A DNA stretch of 52,203 nucleotides from an uncultured Corynebacterium sp. Its GTDB lineage: Bacteria; Actinomycetota; Actinomycetes; Mycobacteriales; Mycobacteriaceae. This document shows positions 26,169-34,915 of the stretch, one piece after another. The position numbers and the translations under genes were made by a program. The stretch's first letter is position 1. Every line of letters begins with the position of its first letter. The stretch lies in NCBI RefSeq assembly GCF_946221155.1, contig NZ_CAMIAN010000013.1, positions 1 to 52,203 on the forward strand. The letters run 5' to 3'. Under the pieces are notes generated by a model. It had not been told where the DNA came from and did no database searches. It saw only the letters and a program-made list of their open reading frames with translations.

Positions 26169-28430
26169 ATGACCGATAGCATCGCTAGCATCATTGCCCA
26201 CGAACTCGGAGTGGAAGTGCCCCGGGTTCAGGCCACCATCGACCTGCTGGATGGCGGGGCGACCGTGCCGTTTATCGCCCGTTACCGCAAGGAGGTCACC
26301 GGCGGTATGGACGACGGCCAACTGCGCCAGCTTGAGCAGCGCCTCGACTACCTTCGCGAGCTCGCCGCCCGCAAGGAGACCATCCTGAAGAGCATCGAAG
26401 AGCAGGGCAAGCTCACCGACGAGCTGCGCCAGAAGATCCTGGCCGTGGACACGAAAGCTCGCCTCGAGGACCTCTACCTGCCGTTCAAGAAGTCCCGCCG
26501 CACCAAGGCTGCCATCGCGCGGGAGGCCGGGCTGGGGGAGCTGGTAGAGAAGCTGCTCGCCGGCGGTAGCCTCGATCTGGCTGAGGGGTACGTCCAGGAG
26601 GGTTTTGCTGACGCCGCCTCGGTGATGGCCGGTGCCAGAGCCATCGTGGTCGAGGACATTTCCACCGACGCAGATCTCGTGGGGGAGATCCGCGAGGAAT
26701 ACTTCAAGCGCGGCCGCGCTGAATCCGCCGTAATTGAGGGCAAGGAGGAAGAAGGCCAGAAGTACCGCGACTACTTCGAGTTCGACGAGCCTTTCGGGGA
26801 TCTGCCGAGCCACCGCGTGCTGGCGTTGCTACGCGGTGAGAACGAAGGTGTGCTGCGCGTGAACTTTGCGCCAGGGGAGGACGATGAGTTCTACCAGGGC
26901 ATTATCGCCGACCGCACTGGACTGCAGGCCCAGGGGGACCCGGCCGATAAGTTCCGCGCCGAATGCGTACGCTTCGGCTGGCGTACGAAGCTTGCGGTCA
27001 GCTCCGCGGTAGATGTCCGCATGCGTCTGAAGGAGAAGGCCGACCAGGCCGCCGTGAGCGTGTTCTCAAAGAACCTGAAGGACCTACTGCTGGCGGCCCC
27101 CGCGGGCCACCGGGCGACCCTGGGGTTGGACCCGGGCTATCGCAACGGCGTGAAGTGTGCCGTGGTGGACGGCACCGGCAAGGTGCTAGACACGGTGGTT
27201 GTCTATCCGCACTCGGGTCAGTGGGATAAGGCCCGGACGATCCTGAGCACCCTGGTGAACAAGCACGGTGTGGAGCTATTGGCAGTTGGCAATGGCACCG
27301 CCAGCCGAGAGACCGAGAAGCTTGCCAAGGAGATCGCCGGGCTGGCGGAGGGCACCAAGCCCCAGACCGTCGTCATCTCCGAGGCAGGCGCGTCGGTCTA
27401 CTCCGCCTCCGAAGTGGCCGCACAAGAGTTCCCGGACATGGACGTCTCGCTGCGTGGAGCCGTCTCCATCGCCCGCCGCCTGCAGGATCCGCTGGCGGAG
27501 CTGGTGAAGATCGACCCGAAGTCCATCGGCGTGGGGCAATACCAGCACGATGTCAACCAGGCGCTGTTGGCCGCCGGGCTGGATACCGTGGTGGAGGACG
27601 CGGTGAACTCCGTCGGCGTGGACGTTAACCTCGCCAGCGCGCCGCTGCTGAACCGCGTGGCGGGCGTCACCCCAACCCTGGCCGAAAACATCGTGGCCTA
27701 CCGCGATGAGAACGGGGCCTTCAAGTCCCGCAAGGAGCTGCTAAAGGTGCCGCGCCTGGGGCCGAAGGCCTTTGAGCAAGCCGCGGGCTTCCTGCGCATC
27801 AACGGAGCGGCCGATCCGCTTGACGGCTCAGCCGTGCACCCGGAGGCCTACCCACTGGTGCGCCGCATCGTGGACGCCACCGGCGTGGAGGTCGCGCAGC
27901 TCGTGGGCAACTCAGCAGTGCTGGGCAAGCTGCGAGCGGGAGATTTCGCCGACGATAAGTTCGGCATCCCCACCGTCACGGACGTGCTGGCGGAGCTGGA
28001 CAAGCCGGGGCGCGACCCACGCCCAACGTTCAAGACCGCCACGCTTGCCGAGGGGATTGAGACCATCAAGGACCTCAAGCCAGGCATGGTGCTAGAGGGC
28101 ACTGTCACTAACGTCGCCGCCTTCGGCGCCTTCGTGGATATCGGTGTGCACCAGGATGGGCTGGTCCACGTCTCCGCCATGAGCGACCAATTCGTCAAGG
28201 ACCCGCACGACGTAGTCAGCTCCGGCGAGGTAGTGAAGGTGCGCGTCGTCGACGTGGACGTGCCACGCAACCGCATTGGACTTTCCCTGCGCCTGCGGGA
28301 CGAACCCAACGCCAAGGGCAAGTCCAAGGCACGGAAGGGTGCGGGGCGGAAGCCAAAACCCCGCAATCAGACCCCGCAGGGCAGCATGGCTGCCGCGCTG
28401 AAGAATGCGGGATTTGGACAAAGCCGCTAA
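26169..28430 (+). CDS. tex: Tex, S1-domain RNA-binding transcription accessory protein
   Basis: Tex is a conserved nucleic-acid-binding protein linked to transcription and RNA turnover. In order: an N-terminal helical domain, an RNase H-like YqgF domain (LGLDPGYRNGVKCAVVDG, about residues 315-440), paired helix-hairpin-helix motifs (LLNRVAGVTPTLAENIVAYR, about 490-560) and a C-terminal S1 domain (about 635-705) with a basic tail. Length is 753 residues from ATG 26169, which has GTGGGGA just upstream. Upstream ATGs at 26112 and 26160 extend the frame without family support. It lies 80 bases after betB and could be read from the betT operon. Confidence 0.93.
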   Translation: MTDSIASIIAHELGVEVPRVQATIDLLDGGATVPFIARYRKEVTGGMDDGQLRQLEQRLDYLRELAARKETILKSIEEQGKLTDELRQKILAVDTKARLEDLYLPFKKSRRTKAAIAREAGLGELVEKLLAGGSLDLAEGYVQEGFADAASVMAGARAIVVEDISTDADLVGEIREEYFKRGRAESAVIEGKEEEGQKYRDYFEFDEPFGDLPSHRVLALLRGENEGVLRVNFAPGEDDEFYQGIIADRTGLQAQGDPADKFRAECVRFGWRTKLAVSSAVDVRMRLKEKADQAAVSVFSKNLKDLLLAAPAGHRATLGLDPGYRNGVKCAVVDGTGKVLDTVVVYPHSGQWDKARTILSTLVNKHGVELLAVGNGTASRETEKLAKEIAGLAEGTKPQTVVISEAGASVYSASEVAAQEFPDMDVSLRGAVSIARRLQDPLAELVKIDPKSIGVGQYQHDVNQALLAAGLDTVVEDAVNSVGVDVNLASAPLLNRVAGVTPTLAENIVAYRDENGAFKSRKELLKVPRLGPKAFEQAAGFLRINGAADPLDGSAVHPEAYPLVRRIVDATGVEVAQLVGNSAVLGKLRAGDFADDKFGIPTVTDVLAELDKPGRDPRPTFKTATLAEGIETIKDLKPGMVLEGTVTNVAAFGAFVDIGVHQDGLVHVSAMSDQFVKDPHDVVSSGEVVKVRVVDVDVPRNRIGLSLRLRDEPNAKGKSKARKGAGRKPKPRNQTPQGSMAAALKNAGFGQSR

Positions 28431-28543
28431 TCGGTGTCATACTACTCAAGTTAATTTCTGTTGTGGGTACGAACCCGTAGGCGCGCACGTCACGCGAAAA
28501 GCCGCGAGGATCCTCTATCCAGACGAGCAAAAGGATTTCATCC
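28431..28543 (+). promoter_or_regulatory. rplS leader region
   Basis: This 113-base gap holds GC-rich segments able to fold (GCGCGCACG, GCGAAAAGCCGCG) and a perfect palindrome, GAGGATCCTC (28506-28515), about 30 bases before the rplS start. An AAAGGA ribosome site is at 28529-28534. It may form a ribosomal-protein leader structure. No promoter is clear beyond a CATACT at 28438-28443. Confidence 0.3.
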
Positions 28544-28885
28544 ATGCACATTCTTGATAAGGTCGATGCAGCTCAGCTGCGCGACGACATTCCCGAGTTC
28601 CGCGCCGGCGATACCCTGGACGTTCACGTCAAGGTTATCGAGGGCTCCAAGTCCCGTCTGCAGGTTTTCCGTGGCGTTGTGATCCGCCGCCAGAACTCCG
28701 GCATCCGCGAGACCTTCACCATCCGCAAGGTTTCCTTCGGCATCGGTGTGGAGCGTACCTTCCCGGTTCACTCCCCGAACATCGACCGCATCGACGTCCT
28801 GTCCCGCGGTAAGGTCCGCCGTGCGAAGCTGTACTACCTGCGCGAGCGTCGCGGCAAGGCAGCCCGCATCAAGGAGCGCATCTAG
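28544..28885 (+). CDS. rplS: 50S ribosomal protein L19
   Basis: L19 lies at the interface of the two ribosomal subunits. The 113-residue protein is full length, with the family signature around residues 85-100 (SRGKVRRAKLYYLRERRGK) and a basic C-terminus. An AAAGGA element lies ten bases before ATG 28544. A strong terminator follows, so it forms a single-gene unit. In most actinobacteria rplS is followed by lepB and rnhB, as here. Confidence 0.98.
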   Translation: MHILDKVDAAQLRDDIPEFRAGDTLDVHVKVIEGSKSRLQVFRGVVIRRQNSGIRETFTIRKVSFGIGVERTFPVHSPNIDRIDVLSRGKVRRAKLYYLRERRGKAARIKERI

Positions 28886-28907
28886 TACTTACCCCCTAAG
28901 TGCTATC

Positions 28908-28939
28908 AACCCAGTCACACTTTCGTGGCTGGGTTTTTT
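28908..28939 (+). terminator. Intrinsic terminator after rplS
   Basis: AACCCAGTCAC (28908-28918) pairs with GTGGCTGGGTT (28925-28935) with one mismatch, and six T residues follow (28934-28939). Confidence 0.9.
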
Positions 28940-28970
28940 GCTATTCACCCCACTGGTATCCTCGTTCCTT

Positions 28971-29768
28971 GTGACTCATCCACAGGAACCCAACGACTCT
29001 AACGTGCCCAATGAGGCTGCCGCCCAGCCGGAGCAGGGGGCGTCACCAAAAAAGAAGAAGGAGAAAAAGACCTACCCATGGTGGGTCGAGATGCCGATCA
29101 TCATCTTGGTGACGATGCTGGTACTGGGCGCTTTCAATAACTTCGTGGGGCGCATGTACCTGATTCCTTCCGAGTCGATGGAACCGACGCTGCACGGCTG
29201 CGCGGGCTGCACGCCCGACCGCATTTTCGTGAACAAGCTGGCCTACCGCGGCGACAAGATGCCCGACCCGGGTGATGTGATCGTCTTCGTCGGTACCGAG
29301 TCGTGGAACGAGGAGTACACCTCCCGCCGCAGCTCCAACAACGTTGTGCGTGGCCTGCAGAACGTCGGCGCCACCATTGGCATCGTCGCACCGGACGAGA
29401 ACACCCTGGTCAAGCGCGTGATCGCGACCGGTGGGCAGACCGTGCAGTGCCAGGAAGGCGACCCGGGCATCATGGTCAACGGCAAGAAGGTCGATGATTC
29501 CTACACGATGAATCCGCCGGTTAACCCGATCGACCCGACGACGGGCTCTAAGGAGTGCCAAGGCGACTACTTCGGGCCAGTCACCGTACCGGACGACGCG
29601 GTCTGGGTGATGGGCGACAACCGCACCAACTCGCTGGATTCCCGCGCGCACATGGGCGACGAGCACCAGGGCACCATCCCGGTAGAGAACATCGTCGGCG
29701 AGGTCGAGTCCATCCTACTGCCGTTCAGCCGCATCGGTGGCGTGGACTCCCTGCCCATCCAAGGCTAG
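28971..29768 (+). CDS. lepB: Signal peptidase I
   Basis: LepB is the membrane serine protease that cuts signal peptides from exported proteins. A cytosolic Lys-rich N-terminus (residues 20-35) precedes one transmembrane helix (about 40-60). Catalytic Ser69 lies in IPSESMEPTL and catalytic Lys148 in LVKRVIATGG; the C-terminal GDNRTNSLDSR box is also present. The length of 265 residues is normal for actinobacteria. GTG 28971 is chosen because the frame further upstream runs through rplS and its terminator; no good ribosome site is visible. The bases encoding the Lys-rich stretch contain one copy of the GGCGTCA/A-rich motif. rnhB follows 18 bases later. Confidence 0.94.
   Translation: MTHPQEPNDSNVPNEAAAQPEQGASPKKKKEKKTYPWWVEMPIIILVTMLVLGAFNNFVGRMYLIPSESMEPTLHGCAGCTPDRIFVNKLAYRGDKMPDPGDVIVFVGTESWNEEYTSRRSSNNVVRGLQNVGATIGIVAPDENTLVKRVIATGGQTVQCQEGDPGIMVNGKKVDDSYTMNPPVNPIDPTTGSKECQGDYFGPVTVPDDAVWVMGDNRTNSLDSRAHMGDEHQGTIPVENIVGEVESILLPFSRIGGVDSLPIQG
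29039..29056 (+). repeat. GGCGTCA/A-rich motif, copy in lepB
   Basis: GGCGTCACCAAAAAAGAA lies inside the lepB 5' coding region (encoding ASPKKK). It is identical over 18 bases to the minus-strand copy at 40430-40447. Confidence 0.6.
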
Positions 29769-29786
29769 AGCCACCCGAGGAATAAC

Positions 29787-30413
29787 TTGGAACGCGAGCT
29801 AGAGGCCGCGGGGCTCGGACCTGTCGCGGGAGTGGACGAGGCCGGGCGCGGCGCGTGCTGCGGGCCGATCTCAATTGCGGCGTGCATCCTGCCCTCCGAC
29901 CTGGACGGAGCGGGGCTGGACCGCCTGACCGACTCGAAAAAGCTCACGGAAAAGACGCGCGAGCGACTGTACGACGTCATCCGCGACGTCGCCGTTTCCT
30001 ACTCAATCATCCACATCAGCGCCGAAGACATCGACCGCTTCGGCATCCAGCACGCGAATGTCTCCGGCATGCGGCGTGCCGTGGCCGCTTTGGACGTACA
30101 GCCCGGCTATGTGCTGACGGATGCGGTGAAGGTGCCCGGCCTGCCAATGCCGCATCTTCCCGTAGTGAAGGGCGACCAGATGGCCAAGTGCATCAGCGCG
30201 GCCAGTGTGCTCGCAAAGGTTTCCAGGGACCGGGTGTTGCGAACGCTCGACGAGGAATTCCCGGGGTATGGTTTGGCTAGTCACAAGGGCTATGGCACCA
30301 AGGCACACATGACTGCGGTGAGCCTACACGGTGGCACCCCTTATCACCGTTACAGTTACAAGAACGTGGCCGCTGCGCACGAGCAGTGGCTTAAAGGGAA
30401 GGATCGAGGGTAA
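29787..30413 (+). CDS. rnhB: Ribonuclease HII
   Basis: The enzyme removes ribonucleotides from RNA:DNA hybrids and misincorporated ribonucleotides in DNA. The metal-binding Asp17-Glu18 lie in GVDEAGRGACCGP, and a third Asp is expected near residue 112 in YVLTDAVKVPGLP. The 208-residue length is normal. The TTG start at 29787 has CGAGG six bases upstream, and no better start exists. It lies 18 bases after lepB and five bases before the DUF2469 gene; the three probably form one transcription unit. Confidence 0.93.
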   Translation: MERELEAAGLGPVAGVDEAGRGACCGPISIAACILPSDLDGAGLDRLTDSKKLTEKTRERLYDVIRDVAVSYSIIHISAEDIDRFGIQHANVSGMRRAVAALDVQPGYVLTDAVKVPGLPMPHLPVVKGDQMAKCISAASVLAKVSRDRVLRTLDEEFPGYGLASHKGYGTKAHMTAVSLHGGTPYHRYSYKNVAAAHEQWLKGKDRG

Positions 30414-30417
30414 GTCC

Positions 30418-30723
30418 GTGAGCGCTGAGGAACTAGACGACTACGAGGCAAACGTAGAGCTGTCGATGTACCGCGAGTACCGCGACGTGGTCAGCCAGTT
30501 TTCCTACGTTGTGGAGACCGAGCGCCGTTTTTACCTGGCCAACGCTGTCGAACTGATCCCGCGCAACTCCGGCGGGGAGGTCTACTACGAGGTCCGCATG
30601 TCCGATGCCTGGGTGTGGGATATGTACCGCCCGGCCCGCTTCGTCCGCTACGTGCGCGTCATCACCTACAAGGACGTAAACATCGAGGAGCTTGACAAGC
30701 CCGAGCTGCAACTGCCGGACTGA
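30418..30723 (+). CDS. DUF2469 family protein
   Basis: This small acidic protein of 101 residues has no known function and is nearly always found beside rnhB in actinobacteria. It is rich in aromatic residues (YREYRDVVSQFSYVVETERR near 20-40) with a conserved VWDMYRPARFVRYVRVITYKD-like core near 70-90. GTG 30418 lies five bases after the rnhB stop with GAGGG upstream; an earlier in-frame ATG inside rnhB is rejected. A terminator follows. It is probably cytosolic, with a role linked to rnhB only by context. Confidence 0.88.
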   Translation: MSAEELDDYEANVELSMYREYRDVVSQFSYVVETERRFYLANAVELIPRNSGGEVYYEVRMSDAWVWDMYRPARFVRYVRVITYKDVNIEELDKPELQLPD

Positions 30724-30746
30724 CCTGCACTTTTCCTCTTATTCAC

Positions 30747-30780
30747 AGCCCAGGGGTTTTCCACAACCCCCTGGGCTTTT
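30747..30780 (+). terminator. Intrinsic terminator after the rnhB unit
   Basis: AGCCCAGGGG (30747-30756) pairs with CCCCTGGGCT (30767-30776), followed by TTTT. The loop contains TTTTCCACA, one mismatch from a DnaA box. Confidence 0.88.
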
Positions 30781-30894
30781 GTCGGCTCTGCTCCTTTTTA
30801 TGACGCCACCCTACGGGGATAATGCCCCACACTTGTGAACCAGGTACCGGCCGTGAAGAGCCGGTGCCGGATCACGGAAAGGGGAGGGCGACAA

Positions 30895-31257
30895 GTGACG
30901 GCGGCGAACAAGCGAGCAGTGGGGAACCTCGGGGAGGATCTGGCGGCTGAGTATCTGCACCGGGCGGGGTATGAAGTGCTGGATCGCAACTTCTATACCC
31001 GCTATGGGGAGCTGGACTTGGTGGCACGCACACCCGAGGACGACCTGGCTTTCATCGAGGTGAAGTATCGCGCTTCGGACTCCGACGGGGGCGGAGTGGC
31101 GGCAGTGGGGCCGCGAAAGCTCAGGCGGATTCGCACGCTTGCCGGGCTGTGGTTGGAGCACAATCGCGAGGGGGTGCAGTTTTCCGGGGGACTGCGCGTG
31201 GACGTGATCGACGTCGGGCCTAACGGGGTTCGCGAGCACGTAGAGGGGGTGTGGTGA
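30895..31257 (+). CDS. YraN/UPF0102 nuclease-fold protein
   Basis: The 120-residue protein has an endonuclease-like fold with a PD-(D/E)xK-type core: a GELDLVA segment near residue 44 and FIEVKYR near 60. In bacteria it is a neighbour of the comM-like gene and dprA, and the function is unproven. GTG 30895 has AAAGGGGAGGG seven bases upstream and is better than the GTG at 30835, which has none. The stop is three bases before the ATG of the comM-like gene, so the two are co-transcribed. An old motif copy, the reverse of GGCGTCATAAAAAGGAG, lies upstream at 30791-30807. Confidence 0.88.
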   Translation: MTAANKRAVGNLGEDLAAEYLHRAGYEVLDRNFYTRYGELDLVARTPEDDLAFIEVKYRASDSDGGGVAAVGPRKLRRIRTLAGLWLEHNREGVQFSGGLRVDVIDVGPNGVREHVEGVW

Positions 31258-31260
31258 CCG

Positions 31261-32802
31261 ATGGCCGTGGGGCATGCGCAGTCGATGGCGCTGGAGGGAA
31301 CCCGGCGGACGGTGATCACCGTCGAGTGTGACGTGAGCAGGGGGCTGCCGGGAATATCAATCGTGGGTATGGGGGATACCGCGGTGGTGCAGGCGAAGGA
31401 TCGGATCCGGTCGGCGTTGAAGAATTCCGGCGTGGGGTGGCCGGGGTCGCGAACCGTGATGAGCCTTTCGCCCGCCGGGTTGCCGAAGCAGGGGGCCGGC
31501 TATGATCTGGCGATGGTGTGCGCGATGCTCTCTGCGGTTGCAGACGATGCACTGGGGGCGGGGCGGCTGGCACAAACGATCCTGGTGGGGGAGCTGGGAT
31601 TGGACGGGCAGATCCGTCCGGTCCAGGGGGTTTTCGCGCTGGTGCTGGCCGCGGCGATGGAGGGCTTTTCCACCGTCGTGGTGCCCGTGGGAAACGAAAG
31701 CGAGGCCGCAGAGGCAGCGCAGGCAGCGGCAGCGAGCGATGGGGGCGTGCGTGCGCTGGTTGCCCCGAACCTGGGCACGGTCATCGATTGGCTACGCGGG
31801 GGAGAGCTTCGGGAGGCGTGCCCGGGGGAGTATGTGCCGCCCCGCCCAGTGGGGGACCTGGCGGAGGTCGTGGGGCAGCCCGCTGCCCGCCGGGCGGTGG
31901 AGGTGGCCGCGGCCGGAGGGCACAACCTGATGCTGACGGGGCCGCCAGGTAGCGGTAAGTCCATGCTGGCCGAACGCCTGCCGGGGATTCTTCCGCCCAT
32001 GACCGATACCGAGCGGGTCGAGGCCGCGAGCGTGCACTCCCTGGCGGGAGTAAAGGGGAGCCTGCCGGAAGTACTCGCGGGGCAGCGGCCGTTCATCGCG
32101 CCGCACCACAACGTAACCCCGGCGGCACTTATCGGTGGTGGGCGCGTACCCGTGCCCGGGGCTGTGAGCCTGGCCCACCACGGAGTGCTGTTTATCGACG
32201 AGGTCAGCGAGGCGCGCCGGGATAGCCTGGAGAGCCTCCGCGTACCCATGGAGCTGCGCCGCGTGGAGCTCATGCGAGCGAACCGAGTCTCCAGCTTCCC
32301 CGCTGACTTTCAACTGGTGATGGCCGCCAACCCCTGCCCCTGTGGCGCGGAACTGCCGAATGACTGCACCTGCCCCTCCGGGGCACGGCTGCGGTATCAG
32401 GCGAAGCTATCCGGCCCGCTGCGCGACCGGGTGGACGTGTTCGCAACCACCACGGGCAGGCCTCAGATCGAGGGGCTAAGCAGCCCGGGCGAAGCCAGCG
32501 CCGCCGTGGCCGAACGAGTGGCGGAGGCCAGGGATCGAGCCCGCCAGCGGTGGAGTGCCGCCAGCAATGCACTTGTGCCCGGAAAAATTTTGCGGCAGGT
32601 GGGCGTGGACGAATCCGGCGCTGTGCTACTGGAAGACATGCTGCGCACCGGCACCATTACGCAGCGAGGCGTGGACCGAACCATTCGGGTCGCCTGGACA
32701 CTCGCGGACCTCGACCGCGCATCCGCCCCGCACTTGGGACACATCAGCGATGCGGTAGAACTCTTCGGAGCAGACAGGGAACTGGTAGAGGTGCAGCGAT
32801 GA
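31261..32802 (+). CDS. comM: ComM/YifB, Mg-chelatase-like AAA+ ATPase
   Basis: The family is related to a helicase that promotes branch migration during natural transformation. The 513-residue protein has an N-terminal Lon-like domain (residues 1-170), an AAA+ core with Walker A GPPGSGKS near 229 and Walker B LFIDEVSE near 311, and a Cys cluster CPCGAELPNDCTC near 360 typical of the family. It overlaps dprA by four bases (ATGA) and follows the YraN gene directly. This cluster is common in actinobacteria that are not known to be competent, so a general recombination role is also possible. Confidence 0.9.
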   Translation: MAVGHAQSMALEGTRRTVITVECDVSRGLPGISIVGMGDTAVVQAKDRIRSALKNSGVGWPGSRTVMSLSPAGLPKQGAGYDLAMVCAMLSAVADDALGAGRLAQTILVGELGLDGQIRPVQGVFALVLAAAMEGFSTVVVPVGNESEAAEAAQAAAASDGGVRALVAPNLGTVIDWLRGGELREACPGEYVPPRPVGDLAEVVGQPAARRAVEVAAAGGHNLMLTGPPGSGKSMLAERLPGILPPMTDTERVEAASVHSLAGVKGSLPEVLAGQRPFIAPHHNVTPAALIGGGRVPVPGAVSLAHHGVLFIDEVSEARRDSLESLRVPMELRRVELMRANRVSSFPADFQLVMAANPCPCGAELPNDCTCPSGARLRYQAKLSGPLRDRVDVFATTTGRPQIEGLSSPGEASAAVAERVAEARDRARQRWSAASNALVPGKILRQVGVDESGAVLLEDMLRTGTITQRGVDRTIRVAWTLADLDRASAPHLGHISDAVELFGADRELVEVQR

Positions 32803-33989
32803 CGACCCAGGAAAATTTTTTGGAGTGGGTTTACATGCGCCGGGTCATAGAGGCCTCGCGCACCGACGTCCTGGATATGCTCTGGCCCGACGGCTGGGAG
32901 CAGGCCGGTCCCGCGGAGGTGCATGCTGTCGCGGATGCCTTGGCGCGCCGGGGCGGCAAGCTACCGAACGCGCTGGCGGATTCAACGTCGCAACGCTACG
33001 AGCAGGACCCTACCCGCGACGCGGAGCTGGCCGGTGCCCGTGGCTGGCGGCTGGTTACCCCGGAGGACGACGAGTGGCCTGCCGAGCTCACCGCCAGCTT
33101 CGTCCGCATGGCGGACTCTGGCGCGGATCACGATTCCTCCGTCCGCGGCCAGGCGGCTGCACCCTTCGCTTTGTGGGTGCGCGGAGATGTGCGCCTAGAT
33201 GCACTGGTGCGCCGCTCGGTAACGGTTGTCGGTACTCGCGCTGCCACGCGCTACGGCGAACAGGTCACCAAGAGCTTTGCGGGAGACCTTGCGGATGCGG
33301 GCTTCAGCCTGATCTCCGGGGGTGCAATTGGTATCGACGCAATCGCCCATCGCGCGGCCCTCGAAGCCAAGATGCCCACCGTCGTGGTTATGGCCTGTGG
33401 GCTCGACGTTTCCTATCCCAAGGCGCATGCAGATCTGTTTGAGCAGATCGTCGGCGCCGGTGGCATGCTTATCAGTGAGTACCCACCGGGCACCCCGCCT
33501 GCTCGCCATCGCTTCCTCACCCGCAACCGTCTGGCCGCGGCACTCGGGCAGGCGACCCTGGTGGTCGAGGCCCCTCAGCGTAGTGGTGCTCTCAATACCT
33601 TGAACTGGGCCGAAGCTTTCGTGAAGCCCACCTTTGCCGTACCCGGCCCCGTCACCTCCCACGCTTCCCTCGGGTGCCTCGACCGCATCCGTACCGCTCG
33701 CGCCACGCTGGCTGTCAGTGCTCGTGACGTGATCGAAGAGCTCACCCCTCTCGGCGAGCAGATGGCGTTGGGCCTGGGGAGGGAGGATCGTTCGTTCCTA
33801 CCAAGCTGGGAGCACCTCGCCATTATTGACGCCGCAGCTCTGCCGAGCGGCAAAGGCCCCGAAGGTAGGCTGCCACAATTGGTGGAAGCTACCGGGTTGC
33901 CCGCCCGCACGGTGATCCGCTGTGTGCGAGATCTGGAGGCCATGGGCAGGCTCCGGAGGGAGGCTGATCGTTGGATTAGGGTCGAGTGA
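32799..33989 (+). CDS. dprA: DprA, DNA-processing protein
   Basis: DprA binds incoming single-stranded DNA and loads RecA. A Rossmann-like core includes GGAIGIDAIAHRAAL near residue 180 and later segments of the LOG/DprA family (about 195-300). A winged-helix-like C-terminus covers about 330-396. The first ~110 residues form a helical region. Length is 396 residues. ATG 32799 overlaps the comM-like stop; the bases just downstream include the A/T palindrome-like AAAATTTTTT. xerC follows after 17 bases. Confidence 0.92.
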   Translation: MTTQENFLEWVYMRRVIEASRTDVLDMLWPDGWEQAGPAEVHAVADALARRGGKLPNALADSTSQRYEQDPTRDAELAGARGWRLVTPEDDEWPAELTASFVRMADSGADHDSSVRGQAAAPFALWVRGDVRLDALVRRSVTVVGTRAATRYGEQVTKSFAGDLADAGFSLISGGAIGIDAIAHRAALEAKMPTVVVMACGLDVSYPKAHADLFEQIVGAGGMLISEYPPGTPPARHRFLTRNRLAAALGQATLVVEAPQRSGALNTLNWAEAFVKPTFAVPGPVTSHASLGCLDRIRTARATLAVSARDVIEELTPLGEQMALGLGREDRSFLPSWEHLAIIDAAALPSGKGPEGRLPQLVEATGLPARTVIRCVRDLEAMGRLRREADRWIRVE

Positions 33990-34006
33990 CCGGCTAGATT
34001 GGTCAC

Positions 34007-34915
34007 ATGAGTAACTCCCGTCCCACTGGCACCACGGCTCCGCTGTGGTCTGCACTGGACGACTACGAGCAGCACCTGCGCCACGTCGTCGGACGCAGCG
34101 AGAACACCATCCGCGCCTACCGACGGGACCTTGACAGCGCGCTGGAGGGCTTGGAGCGCATTGAGGAGTTCGACCTGGACCGCGCACGCGACGTTCTGGG
34201 GTGGGCAGTGGATAACGGAGCCAGCCGGGCGAGCTTGTCCCGCCTAGCCTCCAGCATGCGGGGTTTCGGAGCCTTCCTTGCCCACCGGGGGTTTGTGCAG
34301 GCCAACCCGGTCGCCGCTCTGAAGGCTCCTAAGCCGCAGCGCACGTTGCCGCGCGTGCTGCGCGCCGACCAGGCTTCGGACATGCTCGACGGCCTGCAAC
34401 CAGAGGGGGAAGCCTCCACCCCCAGCGCCATCCGCGATTGGTCCATGGTCGAGCTGTTGTACGCCACTGGCATCCGCGTCTCCGAGCTGACAGGCTGCGA
34501 CGTGAACGACGTGGACCTTTCCAATCGCCTCCTCCGCGTGACGGGTAAGGGAAACAAGACCCGCGTGGTTCCCTTCGGGGCCACCGTGGTGACCGCCCTG
34601 GAGAAGTGGCTCGAAGTGCGCGGGGGCATGGCCAAGGGCACCCCGGCACTCTTTGTGGGCGTGCGCGGCAAGCGCATTGACCCTCGCCAGGTGCGCACCG
34701 TGGTGAACCGTGTAACCCAGGCTGGCCCTGGCCCGCGCCTGTCTCCCCACGGACTGCGACACTCCGCGGCCACGGCGATCCTGGAGGGTGGGGCGGACCT
34801 CCGCGTGGTGCAAGAGCTCCTTGGCCACTCGAACATGTCCACCACGCAGATCTACACCCACGTCGGCACCGAGCGACTAAAGGCAGTCTTTAACCAGGCG
34901 CATCCCAGAGCCTGA
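34007..34915 (+). CDS. xerC: Tyrosine recombinase XerC
   Basis: With XerD this enzyme resolves chromosome dimers at dif. It has 302 residues, with an N-terminal SAM-like DNA-binding domain (about 10-100) and a catalytic domain. The conserved residues are Arg157 (TGIRVSELTG), the Lys in TGKGNKTRVVP, His248 and Arg251 (SPHGLRHS), and the nucleophile Tyr in STTQIYTHV. The length and location beside rpsB fit XerC, not a mobile integrase. It is preceded by dprA and overlaps the convergent M23 gene by 26 bases. Confidence 0.93.
   Translation: MSNSRPTGTTAPLWSALDDYEQHLRHVVGRSENTIRAYRRDLDSALEGLERIEEFDLDRARDVLGWAVDNGASRASLSRLASSMRGFGAFLAHRGFVQANPVAALKAPKPQRTLPRVLRADQASDMLDGLQPEGEASTPSAIRDWSMVELLYATGIRVSELTGCDVNDVDLSNRLLRVTGKGNKTRVVPFGATVVTALEKWLEVRGGMAKGTPALFVGVRGKRIDPRQVRTVVNRVTQAGPGPRLSPHGLRHSAATAILEGGADLRVVQELLGHSNMSTTQIYTHVGTERLKAVFNQAHPRA

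Noticed and set aside
34007..34915. xerC as a phage or island integrase
   Set aside because: Size, motifs and place beside dprA and rpsB match chromosomal XerC; no tRNA, att repeats or phage genes are near.
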